5,568 bases of DNA from CABHOJ01 sp965649545 (GCA_965649545.1 CBFGLF010000114.1:1-5568); one strand, 5' to 3'; counted from the first letter of the stretch, positions 1-4,873 are shown. The notes: generated by a model from the letters alone, not told the origin. Numbers and translations are program-made.

Positions 1-698
1 TAAAGCGCCCAATAGCGACTCCATGCCTCCCCTGCTTTCGTTTCGTTATCGATGCAATAGAGAATGTGGTCGTATTTGAGGGTATGACTCAGCACTTTGT
101 CGATATAGCGTTGCTGATAATCCAAGAGCAGCTGGTTGCGATGCTGTTCAGGCGTCGTGAAGAAGAAAGGTTGCTTATTCTTGCCGGGATGATCTGGGTA
201 GCGTGCCGCAAGTCGCGATTCCCAGCCTGAATAATTGAGGTTGTTCTTGGGGTTATAGGGGTGGCTTTGCCAATGCTTGATCTTGCCATGGTCCGCAAAG
301 TCGAAGCGATCCCATAATTCGATCTGCACCATGATCTGACGTTGATGGGTCTCCTTGAGGAAACGATCGAATCGTACCCAGTATTCCGGATTCCAGCGAT
401 TCAAATCATAGCGTCCTGGGGCAACCTCGAGGTATGGGTAGACTTCGAAACCCATATCCCGACGATCGCTCATGGTATTCCTGACCAAGTTGCCGCCTGC
501 CTGTTTCAGACGATCCAGATGCGGTAGCAATCGCTCTTCCGGCCACTGGAACAGATTGTCGTCGTCGCTAGCACCAGCGAGAAGAAGCGGTTGCCCTGCA
601 TAGCTCCAAACGCGTGGATTTTCCGGCCACGGCATCAACTCAGCTTGGATACTTCTCGATACCAGCAATAACAGTAACAAGGCGTAGGTTTTGAACAT
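1..698 (-). CDS. Secreted cellulase-like (GH clan A-type) TIM-barrel protein, N-terminal part, cut by window edge
   Basis: An open frame of 232 codons runs from ATG at 698 to the left edge with no stop, so the C-terminal part lies outside. The protein begins MFKTYALLLLLLVSRSIQA, a classical Sec signal peptide with probable cleavage after A19, so the product is exported. The mature part has the feel of a clan A glycoside hydrolase barrel: an early GASDDDNLFQWP stretch (42-53), NLVRNTMSDR (70-79), a YDLNRWNPEYW segment (97-107), IMVQIELWDRFDF (122-134), and YCIDNET (214-220). The Asn-Glu pair at 218-219 sits where the strand-4 acid/base of clan A enzymes is expected; the nucleophile glutamate would be beyond the edge. 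It is rich in Trp and Tyr, as carbohydrate-binding clefts often are. I cannot assign a GH family or substrate. GTG at 704 is an in-frame alternative start two codons upstream; a GAG-rich weak ribosome site precedes both. Confidence 0.8.
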   Translation of the reverse strand, partial: MFKTYALLLLLLVSRSIQAELMPWPENPRVWSYAGQPLLLAGASDDDNLFQWPEERLLPHLDRLKQAGGNLVRNTMSDRRDMGFEVYPYLEVAPGRYDLNRWNPEYWVRFDRFLKETHQRQIMVQIELWDRFDFADHGKIKHWQSHPYNPKNNLNYSGWESRLAARYPDHPGKNKQPFFFTTPEQHRNQLLLDYQQRYIDKVLSHTLKYDHILYCIDNETKAGEAWSRYWAL

Positions 699-792
699 GC
701 TCACTCGTCTCTACAGCGTCCATTATGAAGCTTGGTAACACTTGAAGGTCACTTTACCCCGATTGAATCAACAGCTGATTTCGCTACGGCGA

Positions 793-822
793 TTGACAAG
801 CAACGACTTAATTACAGAGAAT
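793..822 (+). promoter_or_regulatory. Candidate sigma-70 promoter for luxR
   Basis: A perfect TTGACA (793-798) is followed after 18 bp by GAGAAT (817-822), which matches the -10 consensus at four of six positions. Transcription would start near 829, inside the left arm of the 823-858 inverted repeat, leaving a leader of roughly 100 nt before the GTG start. The good -35 and poor -10 would suit a regulated promoter. The assignment rests on the hexamers alone. Confidence 0.4.
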
Positions 823-858
823 ACTTATGCACAAAATATCTATTCATTATGCATAAGT
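823..858. promoter_or_regulatory. Perfect 9+9 bp inverted repeat, candidate operator in luxR promoter
   Basis: ACTTATGCA (823-831) and TGCATAAGT (850-858) are exact reverse complements separated by 18 bp, so arm centres are 27 bp apart. The left arm overlaps the presumed luxR start site. The core TGCATAA recurs at 2098-2104, with CGCATAA at 2077-2083, in the luxI promoter. As I recall it, the Pseudomonas RsaL site is TATGnAAnTTnCATA, whose outer TATGC/GCATA edges resemble these arms. The AT-rich 18-nt spacer makes a purely RNA role less likely than protein binding. Confidence 0.5.
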
Positions 859-876
859 CATGCATCGATAGATGAC
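857..876. promoter_or_regulatory. 20-bp imperfect palindrome upstream of luxR
   Basis: GTCATGCATCGATAGATGAC is symmetric at 16 of 20 positions around a central ATCGAT. Its length equals that of a lux box, but it lacks the usual CT...AG half-site pattern, so it may be a site for another regulator. It begins within the end of the 850-858 repeat arm and lies in the presumed leader of luxR, 51 bp before the start codon. Confidence 0.3.
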
Positions 877-927
877 ACCATTCAAGTGCATCAACAACAA
901 GAATAACAACTTTAGCTGGAGAAGCCT

Positions 928-1653
928 GTGGCAAAAATCGAGAAGCTCCTCGAGTTGCTCAATCTCACGACAGAGAACGATTGGTGTGAAGCGCTATTCA
1001 AGTTGGCGCATGAACATGGCTTTGAGCAAACCCTATATGGGGTGGTCCCCAACAAGAACATGCCGCTTGAAAATGCTTTCCTGAGGAGCAACTATTCGAA
1101 CAGCTGGCGCACGACTTACGACAATGAAAAACTGCATTATGTTGACCCAACGGTCAGCCACTGTCTTAAAAGCGCTGTACCGCTGATCTGGCAGCCACAG
1201 ACGTTCCAACTCCCCAACCAGCAACAACTATACGAGGAGGCCTGCAGCTACGGTATCCGTTCCGGCATCACCTTCCCTATTCACGGGCCGAGTAATGAGT
1301 TTGGGGTCATCAGTTTTGTGTCTGACGCCTTATCGGATAAAAAATTCATCCGCGAGCTGGATCACTCGATGGCCGAGTTATCCCTCATCCGCGATTACCT
1401 CTTCGAATCCTCGCTCAAGTTCTTCAAAGTCTCGGAGCCGATAAAAGAAGAGGCCCATTTGACCAAGCGCGAACTCGAATGCTTGAAATGGGCCACTATT
1501 GGTAAATCCTCTTGGGAGATATCAATGATTCTGGGATGCTCGGAGGCGACTGTGAATTTTCATATCTCCAATATTCGATACAAATTCAAGGTGAATACCC
1601 GTCAGCAAGCGATCGTCAAGGCGATCAGCTTAGGGCTGATTAACCCAGGCTGA
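928..1653 (+). CDS. luxR: LuxR/LasR-type acyl-homoserine-lactone receptor and transcription regulator
   Basis: 241 residues, the usual length of AHL receptors. The N-terminal ligand domain (about 18-160) keeps the family's invariant residues: W60, Y64, D73, P74, W88 and G113, equivalent to TraR W57, Y61, D70, P71, W85 and G113. The C-terminal LuxR helix-turn-helix (about 177-238) keeps E182, L186 and G192 in LTKRELECLKWATIGKSSW. All nine hallmark positions are present, so it should be a functional receptor that dimerises on AHL and binds lux boxes. Stretches such as YVDPTVSHC and IGKSSWEIS...CSEATVNFH recall P. aeruginosa LasR. The start is GTG at 928, with GGAG (918-921) six bases upstream; no longer in-frame start has a better site. 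The last 24 nt overlap the 3' end of the convergent rsaL-like gene. Its probable partner synthase is at 2127-2714. Confidence 0.93.
   Translation: MAKIEKLLELLNLTTENDWCEALFKLAHEHGFEQTLYGVVPNKNMPLENAFLRSNYSNSWRTTYDNEKLHYVDPTVSHCLKSAVPLIWQPQTFQLPNQQQLYEEACSYGIRSGITFPIHGPSNEFGVISFVSDALSDKKFIRELDHSMAELSLIRDYLFESSLKFFKVSEPIKEEAHLTKRELECLKWATIGKSSWEISMILGCSEATVNFHISNIRYKFKVNTRQQAIVKAISLGLINPG
1630..1653. other. 24-nt convergent 3' overlap of luxR and rsaL
   Basis: The luxR stop (TGA, 1651-1653) lies beyond the rsaL stop (TAA on the minus strand, 1630-1632), so the two coding regions share 24 bp tail to tail. No hairpin with a T-run separates them on either strand, so the two transcripts probably extend into each other and may pair. 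Confidence 0.8.
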
Positions 1654-1929
1654 TTGCGCATCGGATTTACTCAATGGGCTGGCTGTTCTGGCCGCCCTCC
1701 TTGCTCGCTGAAGATCGCCTTCAGACACCTTCCCCTCGAGATACAGCTTCACCAGGATCGCTACCGATACCGGGATCCCAAGCCCTTGCTCGAATCGGCT
1801 GCCCGTAGATTGGGTCACGCCGAAACGCTTCCAGAATTTCGATTGGCTCTCACGTCTCGCTTTTCTTAGATCTCGGATATCGAGAATGTCGATGGATTCT
1901 TGATTGTGGTTCAGATCGTCTAATTTCAT
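1630..1929 (-). CDS. rsaL: RsaL-like small helix-turn-helix repressor of quorum sensing
   Basis: A 99-residue basic protein. Residues 22-49 hold RKARRESQSKFWKRFG then VTQSTGSRFEQG, which fits a helix-turn-helix of the XRE/tetrahelical type with the recognition helix around 38-48. The ESQ-FW-RFG-SQS-GSRFE pattern and the following LYLEGKVSEGDL match the RsaL family as I recall it from P. aeruginosa, where RsaL represses lasI by binding the rsaL-lasI intergenic region and limits AHL level. Its position agrees: convergent with the receptor and divergent from the synthase. It is longer than the roughly 80-residue Pseudomonas protein, with about 20 extra N-terminal residues and a C-terminal tail after residue 82. 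AAGGGA lies six bases before the ATG. A plasmid-type or phage XRE repressor is the alternative, but the family pattern and context argue against it. Confidence 0.85.
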   Translation of the reverse strand: MKLDDLNHNQESIDILDIRDLRKARRESQSKFWKRFGVTQSTGSRFEQGLGIPVSVAILVKLYLEGKVSEGDLQRARRAARTASPLSKSDAQSAWVNQP

Positions 1930-1949
1930 GATTCATCCCTTCTTTGGGT

Positions 1950-1970
1950 CTAGGTCCAGACTTGACCTGG
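1950..1970. promoter_or_regulatory. Inverted repeat upstream of rsaL
   Basis: AGGTC (1952-1956) and GACCT (1964-1968) form 5-bp arms around 7 bp, with one further matching pair outside a mismatch (1950/1970). A nested GTCT/AGAC pair (1948-1951 and 1958-1961) partly overlaps it. It lies 21 to 41 bases before the rsaL start codon, so it could be an operator or a leader hairpin. Arms this short could arise by chance. Confidence 0.25.
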
Positions 1971-1993
1971 CCACCGAACACCCCCGGAAAGCC

Positions 1994-2001
1994 TGATAGG
2001 T
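1994..2001 (-). promoter_or_regulatory. Extra receptor half-site facing rsaL
   Basis: TGATAGGT (1994-2001) is the exact reverse complement of the left half ACCTATCA (2041-2048) of the lux-box-like palindrome. The two sites form an 8-bp inverted repeat with a 39-bp gap, and the half-site lies 65 bases before the rsaL start codon. It may help co-regulate the divergent rsaL promoter. It is only a half-site: the sequence on its left does not complete a palindrome. Confidence 0.35.
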
Positions 2002-2040
2002 CAAGGCCCCATCATTCTCGCTCGTGTCTCCTTAAATCCC

Positions 2041-2060
2041 ACCTATCAATCCTGATAGTT
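2041..2060. promoter_or_regulatory. lux-box-like palindrome controlling luxI
   Basis: ACCTATCAATCCTGATAGTT is 20 bp long, the standard lux-box length. CTATCA and TGATAG form perfect arms around ATCC, and the outermost bases also pair, leaving one arm mismatch. The ACCT start and central ATC agree with the classical lux box ACCTGTAGGATCGTACAGGT as I recall it. Its centre is 76 bp before the luxI start codon. With a -10 near 2082-2090 the centre would be about 43 to 46 bases upstream of transcription start, the class II activator position expected for LuxR-type proteins. Confidence 0.65.
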
Positions 2061-2076
2061 ATCTTCCTAGTCAAAA

Positions 2077-2105
2077 CGCATAACTATTTATTCCACCTGC
2101 ATAAC
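2077..2105. promoter_or_regulatory. luxI core promoter with paired GCATAAC elements (candidate RsaL operator)
   Basis: GCATAAC occurs at 2078-2084 and again at 2099-2105, exactly 21 bp (two helical turns) apart. The AT-rich stretch between them (AACTAT 2082-2087 or TATTTA 2085-2090) is the best -10 candidate at the right distance from the lux-box-like site, so the repeats flank the -10 and the start point. A protein bound here would block transcription even with the activator in place, which is how RsaL works on lasI. The same TGCATAA core forms the arms of the luxR-upstream repeat. Confidence 0.45.
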
Positions 2106-2115
2106 CAATCTGGAT

Positions 2116-2123
2116 AGGGGGAA
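2116..2123 (+). promoter_or_regulatory. Strong luxI ribosome binding site
   Basis: AGGGGGAA ends three bases before the ATG at 2127. Its purine run fixes the luxI start; no other in-frame start nearby has a comparable site. Confidence 0.7.
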
Positions 2124-2126
2124 TCA

Positions 2127-2714
2127 ATGTCACTCAGTATTCGTATCGCTGCGAGAAGAGACTTCAATAGCAAGGACTTGTGGGATATGCACAAGTTGAG
2201 AGCCAAGGTTTTCAAGGGGCGGATGGGATGGGACGTACCGATCATCAGCGGCATGGAGATCGACGGCTACGACGCGATGGAACCCATGTATATGTTGATG
2301 CGAGAACCTGAAGGCGGCCTGCGCGGCTGCTGGCGGATATTGCCGACGGAAGGCCCTTACATGCTCAAGGACTCCTTCCCGGAACTCCTTAACGGGAGTA
2401 AGGCGCCAGAGCATCCAAGGATTTGGGAGCTCAGTCGATTCGCGATCGAAACCGAAGGGGAACATCACTTCGGATTCTCCGAGATCGCGATGGAATCCAT
2501 CCAGGAGATCATCGCGTTCGGTCATCGTATGCATATCGAAGAATATGTCACGGTGACGACGACGGCGATCGAGCGACTGTTGAACCGTGCCGGGGTGGTG
2601 ATCTCCAGATTCGGGCCATCGCTGAAGATCGGTGTAGAAAATACGGTGGCATTACATGTAGATATCGAAAAGACCTACGCCAACCTGTTCGGCGTCTTGC
2701 CGAAAGCCGCGTAA
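2127..2714 (+). CDS. luxI: LuxI/LasI-type acyl-homoserine-lactone synthase
   Basis: 195 residues, close to LasI and LuxI in length. The family joins S-adenosylmethionine and an acyl-ACP into an acyl-homoserine lactone in the cytoplasm. All the conserved positions are present: R25, F29 and W35 in MHKLRAKVFKGRMGW, D46 and D49 in EIDGYD, R70 in GCWRIL, F84, E101 and R104 in WELSRFAIE. Segments such as MEIDGYDA, GPYMLK-FPELL and VTVTT recall LasI closely. T144, in VTVTTT (141-146), matches the threonine linked in EsaI and LasI to 3-oxo-acyl substrates, so a 3-oxo-AHL, perhaps long-chain, is a reasonable guess. Expression is probably activated by the receptor at the 2041-2060 site and repressed by the RsaL-like protein. 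The gene stands alone and ends before a strong terminator. Confidence 0.95.
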   Translation: MSLSIRIAARRDFNSKDLWDMHKLRAKVFKGRMGWDVPIISGMEIDGYDAMEPMYMLMREPEGGLRGCWRILPTEGPYMLKDSFPELLNGSKAPEHPRIWELSRFAIETEGEHHFGFSEIAMESIQEIIAFGHRMHIEEYVTVTTTAIERLLNRAGVVISRFGPSLKIGVENTVALHVDIEKTYANLFGVLPKAA

Positions 2715-2754
2715 ATGGTCCAGAGAGGCGGCTGATAGAGCACCTGGCACTTCA

Positions 2755-2764
2755 GATAGCTATC
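2755..2764. repeat. Perfect 10-bp palindrome GATAGCTATC
   Basis: GATAGCTATC lies 40 bp after the luxI stop. It shares GATAG/CTATC with the lux-box-like site and with the 2799-2819 hairpin. TGATAG also occurs at 2733-2738. A function is not evident. Confidence 0.35.
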
Positions 2765-2798
2765 GCCGACATGCTTCAGTGGCAATCTAGCCCATGAT

Positions 2799-2819
2799 TC
2801 GGATAGCGTGGCTATCCGA
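2799..2819 (+). other. 9-bp perfect hairpin in the luxI 3' untranslated region
   Basis: TCGGATAGC and GCTATCCGA pair perfectly around a 3-nt GTG loop. No T-run follows on either strand, so it is not an intrinsic terminator by itself. As RNA it could protect the luxI message from 3' decay; as DNA it is a symmetric protein site containing GGATAG/CTATCC, similar to the half-sites upstream of luxI. Confidence 0.5.
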
Positions 2820-2837
2820 TATCGTCAGTCTCCTCTG

Positions 2838-2872
2838 TCCCGGCCATACTCTCCCCAGGCCGGGATTTTTTT
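2838..2872 (+). terminator. Intrinsic terminator of luxI
   Basis: TCCCGGCC (2838-2845) and GGCCGGGA (2858-2865) form a GC-rich 8-bp stem around a 12-nt loop, followed directly by seven T residues (2866-2872). It ends five bases before the 3' end of the convergent gene at 2878. The minus strand has no T-run after the stem, so it is efficient only for rightward transcription. Confidence 0.88.
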
Positions 2873-2877
2873 ACCGT

Positions 2878-3270
2878 TTATTTGTTATTGAAGAAGGCGA
2901 TGTTCATGCATCGGTCGTTCACAAAGGTCATCTCGATGACTTTGTAGGTCTTCTTAGGCTGGTACTGGACGATATTGCTGTAGTACCACATCTCTACGTT
3001 GACCGGCTTCGAAGCGTTGACGTCTTGGCCCATGCGGCCGACAACGGTGCTCGCGCTCGAAGGTTTGACTGCCTGCTCTTTCTTCACGGGTTTGCCGAGT
3101 TTGTCGGAGATCACCTTGCGGGACTTGCCGCTGAATGCACGCAGGAACTCATCCTCCGTGTACGTGGCTTTTGCCTTGGCCTTGACTGGCTCGGCGGCCA
3201 CAGACGGCCCAGTGAACAGTATGAAAGCCGAAAGAAGCGCCGGTAGAGCGATGAGCTTGCTTAATTGCAT
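2878..3270 (-). CDS. Small exported protein, BamE/SmpA-like, function unknown
   Basis: 130 residues. MQLSKLIALPALLSAFILFTG with a VAA|EP junction near residue 26 is a good Sec signal peptide, leaving about 104 residues in the periplasm. There is no lipobox cysteine, so it is not a typical lipoprotein. The mature part starts with a lysine/alanine-rich linker, then TEDEFLRAFSGKSRKVISDKLGKPVKKE (about 38-65), the helix-turn-helix-GKP pattern of the BamE/SmpA fold, and ends with EMWYYSN...KTYKVIEMTFVNDRCMNI, beta strands typical of that fold. The resemblance is by eye and no precise role can be given. AGGG lies eight bases before the ATG. It is 47 bp after the metallo-hydrolase gene on the same strand, so it may be the last gene of that operon, and it converges on luxI. 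Confidence 0.8.
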   Translation of the reverse strand: MQLSKLIALPALLSAFILFTGPSVAAEPVKAKAKATYTEDEFLRAFSGKSRKVISDKLGKPVKKEQAVKPSSASTVVGRMGQDVNASKPVNVEMWYYSNIVQYQPKKTYKVIEMTFVNDRCMNIAFFNNK

Positions 3271-3317
3271 GTTTTAAACCCTAACTTTCATTGTAAGTGA
3301 CTGCATTGATGCCGATT

Positions 3318-4106
3318 TTAACATTGCGACGCCGAGGATTGGCTGTCAAAACGCAATTTCAATCCGTCATACCCGACGAATACATTCTCTGGTAACAGCC
3401 GACCCAAAGCCTCGTATTCCATCTCATGGGTCATGTGGATCATAAAAGTACGTCGTGCTTCGATCCGACTCGCATAAGCCAGACTTTGTTCCAGGTTGAT
3501 GTGTGTGTAATGAGGGGTATAACGCAGGCAGTCCAGTAAAAGAATACTCAGCCCCTCAAGTAATTCTAGAGAAGTGGACGGAATTTCGGAGACATCGGTC
3601 AGATAGGCCATATCCCCGATGCGATATCCCAGGATGCCTATCCTGCCGTGCTGGACCGGAATAGGCGTGATAGTGATGCCGAACAATTCGAAAGGCTGAT
3701 CCACCTGATGGATGGCCAGCACCGGAAGATCCCAGAAGTCACCGGGCTCTCGTAGGGTATACGCGAATTTCTGGTGGATATGCGCCACAGTATCCGCATT
3801 GCCGTACAACGGGATCTGTGCGCGTTGCAGCTGGCAGAATGCCCGCAAATCGTCGATACCGTGGAGATGGTCCGCATGGGTGTGGGTATAGAGCACGGCA
3901 TCTACCCTATCGAGACCTTCACGCAAAGCCTGCAAACGCAGGTCGGGGCCGGTGTCGATCAGGATGACCTGTCCACCAGGCAAGGTGATGGCTGCAGAAC
4001 ATCTCGTGCGCTTGTTTCTGGGATGATCGGAAAGACAGGTGTCGCATTGGCATCCGATCACCGGCGTACCGGCGCTGGAGCCAGAACCAAGCAATGTCAG
4101 TTGCAT
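3318..4106 (-). CDS. PhnP-like metallo-beta-lactamase-fold hydrolase
   Basis: 262 residues. It has the di-metal motif HTHADH (75-80), H153 in VQHGR, D171 in YLTDVS, and H224/H227 near the C-terminus, plus HGIDDLR right after the first motif. The N-terminal GSGSSAGTP and C19, C21, C24 in GCQCDTC are the structural zinc cysteines of PhnP-type phosphodiesterases. The PHYTH segment (198-202) is also typical. PhnP opens a cyclic ribose phosphate in phosphonate breakdown, but no phn gene is near. This broadly distributed relative, following tatD, is better called a predicted cyclic nucleotide or nucleic-acid phosphodiesterase of unknown substrate. The start overlaps the tatD stop by 10 nt, so translation is probably coupled. 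No signal peptide is seen; it should be cytoplasmic. Confidence 0.9.
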   Translation of the reverse strand: MQLTLLGSGSSAGTPVIGCQCDTCLSDHPRNKRTRCSAAITLPGGQVILIDTGPDLRLQALREGLDRVDAVLYTHTHADHLHGIDDLRAFCQLQRAQIPLYGNADTVAHIHQKFAYTLREPGDFWDLPVLAIHQVDQPFELFGITITPIPVQHGRIGILGYRIGDMAYLTDVSEIPSTSLELLEGLSILLLDCLRYTPHYTHINLEQSLAYASRIEARRTFMIHMTHEMEYEALGRLLPENVFVGYDGLKLRFDSQSSASQC

Positions 4107-4873
4107 CGCCGGGCTTGCTTGAAGAGATTGAAGAAGTTATCCGTCGTGGCTTTGGCCAATGCCTCATAAGGTATCTCACGCAGCCTCGCCACTTCTTCTG
4201 CCACATACTTCACGTAAGCTGGCTGATTGGTCTTGCCTCGAAACGGCACAGGCGCTAGATAGGGCGAATCGGTCTCGACCAGGATGCGATCAAGCGGCAC
4301 TTGCCTGGCGACCTCTTTCAGGCTGGTAGCATTCTTGAAAGTGACGATCCCCGAGAACGAGATATAGAAGCCGAGCTCGATAGCCTGCATCGCGACTTCG
4401 ATGCTTTCAGTAAAACAGTGCATCACCCCGCCCACGCGCTGAGCGTTCTCTTCGCGCATGATGCGGATCGTGTCTTCTGCCGCTGCACGTGTATGGATGA
4501 TCAGAGGCTTATCCGCAAGGATCGCCGCGCGAATGTGGTTGCGGAAGCGGTCTCTCTGCCATTCGAGATCGCCGGTGAGCCGAAAATAATCCAGTCCGGT
4601 CTCTCCGATGGCGATGACCTTGGGGTGACTGGCCAATCGAACCAGTTCATCTACAGCGATCTCGCCTTCATCCTCGTAATCTGGGTGAACGCCGACGGAC
4701 GCATAGATGTTGTCATGGGCTTCCGCTACGGCCAACACCTGCGGGAATTCCCCGAGCGTAACCGAAATGCACAAGGCATGATTGACCTCATGCTCCGCCA
4801 TCGAACGTCTGATGGCTTCCATGTTGGCGATCAATTCCGGGAAATTAAGATGGCAATGCGAATCTACGAGCAT
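4097..4873 (-). CDS. tatD: TatD-family metal-dependent deoxyribonuclease
   Basis: 258 residues, normal for the family. The amidohydrolase-type metal ligands are all visible: H6 and H8 in DSHCHLNF, E91 in GETGLDYF, H127 in LIIHTRAA, H152 in MHCFTES and D202 in VETDSPYLAP. Relatives act as Mg-dependent DNases in repair or DNA turnover, or as D-aminoacyl-tRNA deacylases; the sequence does not tell which. NVFVG-type endings are absent here and the C-terminus is a short NFFNLF helix. Its place after holB and pilZ is the usual one for the YcfH-like branch in beta- and gammaproteobacteria. The gene begins 27 bp after pilZ with only a weak ribosome site (AAGG about 12 bases upstream), which suggests coupling to pilZ. 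Confidence 0.93.
   Translation of the reverse strand: MLVDSHCHLNFPELIANMEAIRRSMAEHEVNHALCISVTLGEFPQVLAVAEAHDNIYASVGVHPDYEDEGEIAVDELVRLASHPKVIAIGETGLDYFRLTGDLEWQRDRFRNHIRAAILADKPLIIHTRAAAEDTIRIMREENAQRVGGVMHCFTESIEVAMQAIELGFYISFSGIVTFKNATSLKEVARQVPLDRILVETDSPYLAPVPFRGKTNQPAYVKYVAEEVARLREIPYEALAKATTDNFFNLFKQARRCN

Larger units (their letters stand above)
699..927. promoter_or_regulatory. Divergent intergenic region between hydrolase gene and luxR
   Basis: This 229-bp stretch holds no gene and is visibly more AT-rich than its flanks. It must contain the promoters for both divergent genes. It holds the inverted repeat, 20-bp palindrome and luxR promoter listed separately. Smaller items are GGTAA/TTACC arms (734-738 and 754-758) and AATCA/TGATT arms (766-780). 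A possible leftward -10 (CATAAT on the minus strand, 722-727) lacks a convincing -35 partner. Confidence 0.6.

Noticed and set aside
89..298. Minus-strand 69-codon frame
   Set aside because: It lies within the hydrolase gene in another frame; the hydrolase frame has a signal peptide and coherent motifs.
872..1084. ATG-started frame beginning before luxR
   Set aside because: A different frame from luxR; low-complexity Asn/Ser/Arg product, and no ribosome site. The GTG at 928 with GGAG is the real start.
1634..1655. Direct repeat GGCTGATT (1634-1641 and 1648-1655)
   Set aside because: It lies within coding sequence at the ends of two genes, with only two short copies; likely chance.
2130..2534. 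Minus-strand frame inside luxI
   Set aside because: A shadow of the luxI coding sequence; luxI has all family residues.
2423..2797. Plus-strand frame overlapping the luxI 3' half
   Set aside because: Arg/Asp-rich product typical of an out-of-frame reading; no ribosome site and no domain.
2838..2872. Bidirectional terminator serving also the 2878-3270 gene
   Set aside because: The minus strand lacks a T-run after the stem, so leftward intrinsic termination is not supported.
2794..3246. 150-codon plus-strand open frame after luxI
   Set aside because: It runs through the luxI terminator and antisense to the signal-peptide-bearing gene at 2878-3270, and has no ribosome site.
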